The translations under genes and the position numbers were made by a program. A stretch of 64,000 nucleotides of DNA, taken from Streptococcus ilei. GTDB taxonomy: Bacteria; Bacillota; Bacilli; Lactobacillales; Streptococcaceae. The notes under the pieces were generated by a model. The model made no database searches, was not told the DNA's origin, and saw only the letters and a program-made list of their open reading frames with translations. The stretch is taken from assembly GCF_000479335.1 (NCBI RefSeq), contig NC_022584.1, positions 372,001-436,000 on the forward strand. Reading direction: 5' to 3'. Shown one piece after another: positions 57,796 through 64,000 of the stretch (positions within the stretch are counted from its first letter, which is position 1; each line of letters begins with the position of its first letter).

Positions 57796-57833
57796 CCTCC
57801 TCAATTGCGAATTATTAATTGAGGAGGTTTTTT
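57796..57833 (+). promoter_or_regulatory. Hairpin enclosing the radC Shine-Dalgarno
   Basis: Perfect 11-bp stem CCTCCTCAATT (57796-57806) / AATTGAGGAGG (57817-57827) followed by six T and the radC ATG. The 3' arm contains the GAGGAGG ribosome binding site, so the structure is a terminator by form and also hides the start signal of radC. Confidence 0.8.
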
Positions 57834-58517
57834 ATGTATCATATTGTATTTCAAGAAGCTAGTCTTTTACCTAGAGAACGCTTGCTTACAGAAGGCCCTG
57901 ATAAGCTCAGTAATCAAGAATTGCTGTCCATCTTATTACGGACGGGGAACAAAAATAAAACAGTCTACGAGATCGCACAGGAGCTCTTAGGCTCACTAAA
58001 GAGCTTAAAGGAATTGGCTAGTATGAGCTTTCAGGAGCTACAGGAAGTTCCAGGGATTGGGAAAGTAAAGGCAATTGAGCTGTTAGCTGCTATTGAACTT
58101 GGGAAACGGATCCAGACTTCCCAAGTGATTGAAACAGAACAAATTATGAGTAGTCAGAAGCTTGCAAAGATGATGCAGCAAAAGATCGGCCATGAGAAAC
58201 AAGAGCATTTACTGGCCTTGTATCTGAATACCCAGAACCAAATTATCCATCAGCAAGTGATTTTTATCGGAACAGTCAATCGTAGCATTGCAGAACCTCG
58301 AGAGATCTTGCATTATGCCATCAAGCATATGGCGACGTCTTTAATCCTTGTTCACAACCATCCATCTGGAATCATTCATCCGAGTAAGAATGATGATGGT
58401 GTCACCCAACAAATGATTGAAGCCTGTAATTGTCTTGGAATTGTTTTTCTTGACCATCTGATTGTCTCAACTGATGATTATTATAGCTACCGAGAGGAGA
58501 CAGACTTATTGGTATAG
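57834..58517 (+). CDS. radC: RadC family protein (JAMM/MPN domain)
   Basis: 227 aa from ATG 57834, with GAGGAGG upstream. N-terminal helix-hairpin-helix ([23 protein letters not shown]) and a C-terminal MPN+ metal site [15 protein letters not shown]. Formerly tied to DNA repair, but pneumococcal radC mutants were reported not to be repair deficient; function remains open. Followed by a repeat element. Confidence 0.93.
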   Translation: MYHIVFQEASLLPRERLLTEGPDKLSNQELLSILLRTGNKNKTVYEIAQELLGSLKSLKELASMSFQELQEVPGIGKVKAIELLAAIELGKRIQTSQVIETEQIMSSQKLAKMMQQKIGHEKQEHLLALYLNTQNQIIHQQVIFIGTVNRSIAEPREILHYAIKHMATSLILVHNHPSGIIHPSKNDDGVTQQMIEACNCLGIVFLDHLIVSTDDYYSYREETDLLV

Positions 58518-58522
58518 ACAGA

Positions 58523-58700
58523 AAGAGAGTGGGATAGAAATCGGTCATTCGTTAGAATTCGATTTCGTCGTCCAACCACCGCACAGTTGAGTAGGGCTAT
58601 AAAAGCTGATGAACTCAGCGTAGTAGAGCCCACTCAAGCACTGCGTCTTGTTCGACAATCCAAAGACAATTGAGAGGCTAGGACTTTTGTCCTAGCCTCA
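58523..58700 (-). repeat. Interspersed repeat with inverted ends, copy B
   Basis: Nearly the reverse complement of 50541-50727: begins AAAGAGAGTGGGATAGAAATC, carries TCGTCGTCCAACC and ends in the hairpin GAGGCTAGGAC-TTTT-GTCCTAGCCTC next to the rex stop, where it can terminate rex transcription. Confidence 0.85.
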
Positions 58701-58705
58701 TTTTG

Positions 58706-59350
58706 TCATGTATTTTTGCGCATAAAGTAGAGAAGGGTTTGTAGTTCACTGGTTAGATCGACATATTGGACAACCACATCTTTTGGAACTGTTAAGTGTA
58801 CTGGGGAAAAGCTAAGGATTCCCTTGATACCAGCTTCAACCAGTACATCTGCAACTTCTTGAGATTTTACACTTGGAACGGTTAAAATGGCTGTTTGAAT
58901 CTCTTGTCCCTCTAGTTTTTCTTTCAGCGTTGAGATGCCGTAAATCGGAATACCATCTTTACTTTTGGTACCGACTAACTCATGATCATCCGTATCAAAT
59001 GCCATGACAATTTTCATTTTGTTTCGCTCATGGAAGCGATAGTGAAGAAGGGCACTCCCCATATTTCCAATCCCGACGATAGCAACATTGGTGATGGAGT
59101 TATCATTCAAGAGATCAGCAAAGAAGTTCATTAACTTTTTGACATCATAACCAAAACCACGTCGTCCTAGCTCCCCGAAGTAGGAGAAGTCACGACGAAC
59201 AGTTGCGGAATCAATCCCGATGGCTTCAGCAATCTGTTTTGAATTTGCACGTTCGATTTTCTCTGCATTAAAGCGTTTAAAAATGCGGTAATACAAGGAG
59301 AGTCGTTTGGCAGTAGCACGAGGAATTGGATTAGTCTTATCTTGTTTCAC
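58706..59350 (-). CDS. rex: Redox-sensing transcriptional repressor Rex
   Basis: Senses the NADH/NAD+ ratio and represses fermentation genes. 214 aa from a GTG start at 59350 ([17 protein letters not shown]), preferred because AAAGG lies upstream and it gives the usual N-terminus; an upstream ATG would add 17 atypical residues. Winged helix ([23 protein letters not shown]) and Rossmann domain with [13 protein letters not shown]. Own promoter likely near 59370. Confidence 0.94.
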   Translation of the reverse strand: MKQDKTNPIPRATAKRLSLYYRIFKRFNAEKIERANSKQIAEAIGIDSATVRRDFSYFGELGRRGFGYDVKKLMNFFADLLNDNSITNVAIVGIGNMGSALLHYRFHERNKMKIVMAFDTDDHELVGTKSKDGIPIYGISTLKEKLEGQEIQTAILTVPSVKSQEVADVLVEAGIKGILSFSPVHLTVPKDVVVQYVDLTSELQTLLYFMRKNT

Positions 59351-59413
59351 AATATCACAACCTTTCAAATCTATTGTATAAAAAGTTTGTGAATAAAGCA
59401 ACTATCTTCTACT

Positions 59414-59437
59414 AAAAAAACACCAAAAAGGTGCTTT
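59414..59437 (-). terminator. Terminator of the prs-desulfurase operon
   Basis: On the minus strand, GCACC-TTTTT-GGTGT followed by a T run, just after the gene at 59444. Confidence 0.75.
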
Positions 59438-59443
59438 TCTTTC

Positions 59444-59680
59444 TTAGTTGGAATTTCTTAAACTCTGATCAAACTGAATCAGATAGCGATAGAAGTCGCC
59501 TATCTTTCCAGTAAAAGGTAATGTTTGTCCCTTGTAGGATACGGAAACAACCTGATAGGAATCTGGAAGGGTCACACAGCCTGAAAAAGCTAATAAACAG
59601 TGATCCAAATTATCGTAGCTGATCTGACGTTCCTTTTTGTATGCATCCAAATAAGTGAGGACTATGAGACCATTGGTCAT
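59444..59680 (-). CDS. Small conserved streptococcal protein (DUF4649-like)
   Basis: 78 aa, soluble. LTYLDAYKKERQISYDNLDHC resembles the DUF4649 family; assignment is from memory. Overlaps the upstream gene by one base at 59680. Function unknown; last gene of the operon. Confidence 0.7.
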   Translation of the reverse strand: MTNGLIVLTYLDAYKKERQISYDNLDHCLLAFSGCVTLPDSYQVVSVSYKGQTLPFTGKIGDFYRYLIQFDQSLRNSN

Positions 59681-60027
59681 TACTTTTCAATCCTTTCAAA
59701 GATTTCCCGTTCAACTAGACTATCCATAAGGAAGTAGAATTTTTGTTGGATGATTTTATTTTCTGGATTTTTAAAAATATTCACCAAGCGAAGGCCTGAC
59801 TTATCAGTAATGTTAATTTTAAATCCTGTTAAATCCTTATTGATGATAATTTTTAGCTTAAAGCCATCCCCGCTGTTTGGAACAGCTTCTAATAAACGAT
59901 TTAATTCGTAGTTCCCAACCTTTGTTTGTGCAAAGGTATTGTCGCGTAGGGTATATTTTTTAATATTTGGATGGATTGCGTATGTGTAATCGCAGTTTGG
60001 TAATGAGACAGATGTTTCAAATGCCAT
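59680..60027 (-). CDS. DUF1831 family protein
   Basis: 115 aa, beta-rich soluble protein (MAFETSVSLPNCDYTYAIHP). Overlaps the cysteine desulfurase gene by 11 nt, a pairing widely conserved in Lactobacillales. Function unknown, possibly linked to sulfur transfer. Confidence 0.82.
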   Translation of the reverse strand: MAFETSVSLPNCDYTYAIHPNIKKYTLRDNTFAQTKVGNYELNRLLEAVPNSGDGFKLKIIINKDLTGFKINITDKSGLRLVNIFKNPENKIIQQKFYFLMDSLVEREIFERIEK

Positions 60028-61144
60028 GTAATTCTCCTAAAATTTTGTGAATGGTTGTTATAAAAGTATCGACCTCAGCGGTCGTATTGAATTCGGATAA
60101 ACTAATGCGAATAGATTCCTTCAATCGATGAGAATCTTCGCCATAATAAGCTGCAAGAACGTGGCTTGGTTGAACAGTTCCTGCTGTACAAGCAGAGCCG
60201 GTTGAGACTGAAATTCCTGCCATGTCTAAACGAAGCAGTAGGATATCATTGCTGATACCTGGGAAGCCAATATTTAAGATATGAGGAAGTTTGGAGTCTG
60301 TGCAATTCAGATAAAAATCCAGATCCTCTAGGCCAGTTAGGATACGTTCAGATAGGCTCTGAATATACTGGTAATTTGCGTCTAACTGATCAGTTGCTTC
60401 TTTGAGGGCTTGAGCCATTCCAGCAATTGAAATCAAGTTCTCTGTACTAGCTCGACGCTTGTCTTCTTGGTCACCCCCGTGTAAGAGATTGAAGAAGTCA
60501 GGCTTTCTAGCATAGAGAAAACCAACTCCCTTAGGCCCATGAAATTTATGGGCAGAGGCGGTTAGAAAATCAATTCCTAGCTCTTCAGGGGCTACAGAAA
60601 GCTTGCCAACGGCTTGAACAGCATCCACATGAAAAGCAGCAGGATGGTCTTTTAAAAGGTCTGAAATAGCCTTGATGGGCAAGAGATCACCGGTTTCGTT
60701 ATTGGCATACATGGTGGACACCAAAATAGTATCAGGACGAAGGGCGGCTTGAATATCTTCTGGCCGAATCATTTGATTGACTGGGTGAATAATGGTTACT
60801 TCAAATCCATATTCTTGGACCAAATACTCAATCGGTTCCAGAACGGCATGGTGTTCGATAGCCGTGGTGATAATATGCTTGCCTTTCTGTCTGTGTTTGA
60901 GACAGTAGCCCTTTATAACAGTGTTATTGCTTTCGGTTCCCCCAGAAGTGAAGGTAATTTGTTGACTAGAGGTTTTTAAACAAGATGCAACGCATTCCCT
61001 AGCATCTCTAAGAATCTTTTTTGCTTGGCGACCGTGGGAGTGGAGACTGGATGGATTTCCGAAACTGGATTCCATCGTTTCTGTCATCACCTTGATTACT
61101 CCAGGGCTTAGAGGAGTTGTTGCTGCATTGTCAAAATAAATCAC
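60017..61144 (-). CDS. Cysteine desulfurase (NifS/IscS-like)
   Basis: PLP enzyme releasing sulfur from cysteine for tRNA thiolation or cofactors. 375 aa. IYFDNAATTPLSPG at the start, PLP-Lys in TASAHKFHGPKGVGFLY, and the active Cys in STGSACTAGTVQPSHVL, whose longer loop resembles the NifS/IscS class. Nine bp from prs. Not beside SUF genes, so a tRNA thiolation role is more likely, by inference. Confidence 0.92.
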   Translation of the reverse strand: MIYFDNAATTPLSPGVIKVMTETMESSFGNPSSLHSHGRQAKKILRDARECVASCLKTSSQQITFTSGGTESNNTVIKGYCLKHRQKGKHIITTAIEHHAVLEPIEYLVQEYGFEVTIIHPVNQMIRPEDIQAALRPDTILVSTMYANNETGDLLPIKAISDLLKDHPAAFHVDAVQAVGKLSVAPEELGIDFLTASAHKFHGPKGVGFLYARKPDFFNLLHGGDQEDKRRASTENLISIAGMAQALKEATDQLDANYQYIQSLSERILTGLEDLDFYLNCTDSKLPHILNIGFPGISNDILLLRLDMAGISVSTGSACTAGTVQPSHVLAAYYGEDSHRLKESIRISLSEFNTTAEVDTFITTIHKILGELHGI

Positions 61145-61153
61145 GCCATCACC

Positions 61154-62110
61154 TTATTTCTTGTGGTATGCAAAGAGTGGACTAACAGGTTTACGCTCTT
61201 GGATACGAACAAGGGCATCTCCAATCAATTCGCTTGCAGTAATGTATTTTACATTTTTTGGTTTTTGCTCTTTGGTTGCTACAGAGTCTGTAACCAAAAT
61301 TTCTTTAATCGGTGCTTGGTCTAGCAATTCTGCAGCTCCCTTAACGAAAAGTCCGTGACTAGAAACAGCATAAATCTCAGTAGCGCCATCCCGTTGAACA
61401 ATTTTTGCAGCCTCAGAGAAGGTTTTTCCTGTATTCAAAATATCATCGATAAGGATTGCTTTTTTGCCTTTAACATCCCCGATGATGTAGCCTTGGTCAC
61501 GGCTGGCATCATCTTGGGCGTAGTCAATGATGGCAATTGGGGCATCTAGATATTCAGCAAGATTACGTGCTCGTTTCACTCCGGAGTTTTTAGGACTGAC
61601 AACCACCACATCTGAACCGGTTAAACCTTGTTTGATATAATGATCAGCAAATAGAGGAATCGTGAACAAGTTGTCTACTGGGATATCGAAGAAGCCTTGT
61701 ACTTGAACTGCATGAAGATCGAGTGTTACAACACGATCTACCCCTGCCTTGACCAACATATTGGCAACCAATTTCGCTGTAATAGGTTCGCGAGGAGCAG
61801 CGGTACGGTCTTGACGTGCATAACCAAAGTATGGAAGAACGACGTTAACGGTATGAGCGCTAGCTCGTTGACAAGCATCTACCATGATTAACAATTCCAT
61901 CAAGTGATTGTTAACAGGGAAGCTGGTAGATTGGATGATATAAATATCGTATCCACGGACACTTTCTTCGATATTAATTTGGATTTCACCATCTGAGAAT
62001 TGACGTGAAGAAAGCTTTCCGAGTGGGATGCCAGCAACTTCCGAAATTTTTTGTGCAATTTCTTGATTGGAGTTGAGTGCAAAGAGCTTCATATTGTTTT
62101 TTTCTGACAT
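61154..62110 (-). CDS. prs: Ribose-phosphate pyrophosphokinase
   Basis: Makes PRPP from ribose-5-phosphate and ATP; feeds PyrE and purine salvage encoded in this window. 318 aa from ATG 62110 ([15 protein letters not shown]), with GAGG upstream; an earlier ATG overlaps that site. [21 protein letters not shown] and the PRPP loop [15 protein letters not shown] are present. Confidence 0.96.
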   Translation of the reverse strand: MSEKNNMKLFALNSNQEIAQKISEVAGIPLGKLSSRQFSDGEIQINIEESVRGYDIYIIQSTSFPVNNHLMELLIMVDACQRASAHTVNVVLPYFGYARQDRTAAPREPITAKLVANMLVKAGVDRVVTLDLHAVQVQGFFDIPVDNLFTIPLFADHYIKQGLTGSDVVVVSPKNSGVKRARNLAEYLDAPIAIIDYAQDDASRDQGYIIGDVKGKKAILIDDILNTGKTFSEAAKIVQRDGATEIYAVSSHGLFVKGAAELLDQAPIKEILVTDSVATKEQKPKNVKYITASELIGDALVRIQERKPVSPLFAYHKK

Positions 62111-62172
62111 GTGTTTGATCCTCATTTAGATATTTTTGTCTAGTCTTATTTTAGCAAAAAAATTCAGTAATT

Positions 62173-62739
62173 TCAGCTTTTTAGCAAACTTTGAGCTAAT
62201 CTTGCCACTTTGCTTTTTGCTGGCTTGTATTCAATTTGTTTTTCCTTGAGAAATTCGTGAAAATGAGTTTCATCTGAGGCAGCATCTACCTCCATTTCCA
62301 ACTCATAGTCCTCAATAGAATTATAACGACTACGGTCAAAGGCTAATAAACCTTTAGGGATTCTTTTCTCACGTCTCTCTGTTTCTAGACTTCCCCAGAC
62401 ATCTAAGGCAACTAGTGGAATTTCTAAAGCAGTGAGAAAGCTTGCAATCTCACCTTTAGGGATTTTTTTATTGGATAAAAAGGATTCTACCTGATCAAAA
62501 GTAAGGGCTTGATTGTATTCAAAATGTCCCGCTTCTTGCGGTACTTTAAGGGTTAGCTCAGCCCGATCAGCTAAGGTACGAATTCGCAAGGCCATCTGAT
62601 GATTCCGGATGGCTTGGTCGGGCGTATCGATATAGTGATTGGTTTGTCGAATAGGAGGTTGTTCCTTGAAAAAATCCTTAAGAGAGTCGTATTCTTCCTT
62701 GGTTAGTAAGGTTTTAAATTCAATTTCTAAATGATTCAT
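62173..62739 (-). CDS. CYTH domain protein (triphosphate tunnel type)
   Basis: 188 aa from ATG 62739 (MNHLEIEFKTLLTKEEY), AAGGA upstream; a longer in-frame start at 62766 is less likely. ExExK motif EIEFK at the start and alternating basic/acidic strands (LRIRTLADRAELTLKVP, ELEMEVDAA). Family members hydrolyse triphosphates such as thiamine triphosphate or PPPi. Divergent from relQ, conserved neighbour in streptococci; a link with (p)ppGpp metabolism is only suggested. Confidence 0.9.
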   Translation of the reverse strand: MNHLEIEFKTLLTKEEYDSLKDFFKEQPPIRQTNHYIDTPDQAIRNHQMALRIRTLADRAELTLKVPQEAGHFEYNQALTFDQVESFLSNKKIPKGEIASFLTALEIPLVALDVWGSLETERREKRIPKGLLAFDRSRYNSIEDYELEMEVDAASDETHFHEFLKEKQIEYKPAKSKVARLAQSLLKS

Positions 62740-62834
62740 AGCCACGTCCTTTTCTTTCGTTTGCAAGCTCTTTATGATATAATAATAGATGTGTTTATTT
62801 TATACAAAAAACTTTGAGATGACAAGGTGATTCA

Positions 62835-63506
62835 ATGGCGATTGATTGGGAAAATTTTTTAGATCCCTATATCCAAGCAGTTGGTGAGTTGAAGATTAAG
62901 CTTCGTGGGATAAGAAAGCAGTATCGCAAACAACAAAAGCATTCCCCAATCGAGTTTGTGACCGGTCGTGTGAAGCCGATTGAGAGTATTCTCGAAAAAA
63001 TGGAACGCAGAAGTATTTCTGAAGAGAACCTGGCTCAAGATATGCAAGATATTGCTGGTCTGCGGGTTATGGTTCAATTTGTTGATGACGTAGAAGAAGT
63101 CCTAGAAGTTCTTCGTAAGCGTCAAGATATGCGAGTGGTGCAGGAAAGAGATTATATTCGTCACAAAAAGTCGAGTGGCTATCGAAGCTATCACGTTGTA
63201 GTAGAGTATCCAGTAGATACCATTAATGGCTATGAAACCATTTTGGCAGAGATACAGATTCGTACTCTGTCTATGAATTTTTGGGCCACCATTGAACACT
63301 CATTAAATTACAAATATAAAGGAGATTTTCCGGACGAGATTAAAAAGCGTCTTGAAGTCACTGCGAATTTGGCTTATCAACTCGACGAGGAAATGGGCGC
63401 CATTCGTGATGCCATTCAGGAGGCGCAAGCCCTTTTTGATCCTATGCATCGTAAATTAAACGATGGTGTCGGAAATAGTGATGATACAGATGAGGACTAC
63501 AGGTAA
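62835..63506 (+). CDS. relQ: Small alarmone synthetase RelQ
   Basis: GTP pyrophosphokinase making (p)ppGpp without a hydrolase domain. 223 aa. Synthetase motifs [34 protein letters not shown] (ATP/GTP binding) and [27 protein letters not shown] at about 62777 is a possible -10. Overlaps nadK by 17 nt, conserved relQ-nadK coupling. Confidence 0.96.
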   Translation: MAIDWENFLDPYIQAVGELKIKLRGIRKQYRKQQKHSPIEFVTGRVKPIESILEKMERRSISEENLAQDMQDIAGLRVMVQFVDDVEEVLEVLRKRQDMRVVQERDYIRHKKSSGYRSYHVVVEYPVDTINGYETILAEIQIRTLSMNFWATIEHSLNYKYKGDFPDEIKKRLEVTANLAYQLDEEMGAIRDAIQEAQALFDPMHRKLNDGVGNSDDTDEDYR

Positions 63507-64000
63507 GAAGGTTTCGATTATTCGAAATCGAAAACGCCAGAGCGAAGAGGTCTTTCAACAACTTCGTTATAAATTAAAAAAGAATAATTTTATCTTGACT
63601 GAAAAACATCCGGATATCGTGGTCTCCATTGGTGGAGATGGCATGTTGCTCTCGGCTTTTCATAAGTACGAGAGTCAATTAGATCGGGTTCGTTTCGTTG
63701 GGGTGCATACAGGGCATCTTGGGTTCTATACGGACTATCTAGATGATGAGATTGACAAATTAGTAGAAAATCTTAAGTATGATACAGGTGCCAAGGTATC
63801 TTACCCAATCCTGAATGTCAAAGTGACCTTTGAAAATGGCGATACTAAGATTATGCGAGCCCTTAATGAAGCGACTATCAAACGCAGTGACCGAACCATG
63901 GTGGCTGACCTAACCATCAATGGCGTTCATTTTGAGCGGTTCAGAGGGGACGGCATTACCGTTTCGACCCCTACAGGCAGTACGGCTTATAACAAATCTT
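63490..64000 (+). CDS. nadK: NAD kinase, 5' part (cut by window end)
   Basis: Phosphorylates NAD to NADP. First 170 residues visible from ATG 63490 ([13 protein letters not shown]). GGDGM motif in [17 protein letters not shown] and [15 protein letters not shown]. The frame is open at 64000 ([12 protein letters not shown]). In pneumococcus rluD and pta follow. Confidence 0.94.
   Translation, partial: MRTTGKKVSIIRNRKRQSEEVFQQLRYKLKKNNFILTEKHPDIVVSIGGDGMLLSAFHKYESQLDRVRFVGVHTGHLGFYTDYLDDEIDKLVENLKYDTGAKVSYPILNVKVTFENGDTKIMRALNEATIKRSDRTMVADLTINGVHFERFRGDGITVSTPTGSTAYNKS

Overview
The window is chromosomal DNA from an oral-type Streptococcus of the mitis/sanguinis group. The evidence is gene content and order (deoB-punA-deoD, parE/parC, gyrA next to srtA and ldh, prs/relQ/nadK), protein sequences close to pneumococcal ones, Streptococcus-style PyrR and CodY sites, and a type II-A CRISPR system of the S. 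thermophilus CRISPR1 kind. I do not name a species. No prophage, integrase or insertion sequence is visible.

Layout. 1-8160: complete type II-A CRISPR locus (small Cas9, tracrRNA with its own promoter, cas1, cas2, long-form csn2, leader, 24 repeats/23 spacers). It is followed by two relic repeats of a different type II-A family (S. pyogenes / S. thermophilus CRISPR3 type) that flank a small unknown gene. 8300-18850: PrsW-like protease, mnmE, then a nucleoside salvage block (rpiA, deoB, DUF1697, punA, a ClC gene broken by a poly-T frameshift, deoD), a possible HEPN-type protein, a sirtuin and the LysR regulator CpsY. 18990-30950: pyrimidine genes in separate units (pyrK-pyrDb and pyrF behind PyrR attenuators, pyrE, pyrC) mixed with ung, a Nudix gene, a lipase/YpmS pair and membrane proteins. 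31000-37000: leucine operon leuA-B-(DUF1294)-C-D with a leader peptide and attenuator, then a YrdC-like gene behind CodY-like boxes. 37000-43000: DUF421/DUF3290 pair, a four-gene SDR-GT2-hydrolase-GT1 cluster that looks like a glycolipid pathway, plsY. 43195-56600: parE, parC, ilvE, three tRNAs, rpsA, ldh, gyrA. 56600-64000: srtA, radC, rex, the prs/cysteine desulfurase operon, CYTH, relQ and the start of nadK.

Most genes are core housekeeping functions. The most interesting parts are (a) the mixed history of the CRISPR site, (b) a structured leader element shared by the unrelated genes deoD and parC, both of which lack a visible Shine-Dalgarno, (c) covarying hairpin repeats between pyrF and pyrE, (d) the glycolipid-like cluster at 38-42 kb, and (e) the deoD/HEPN-like/sirtuin arrangement. 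All calls come from reading the sequence; no database search was run.
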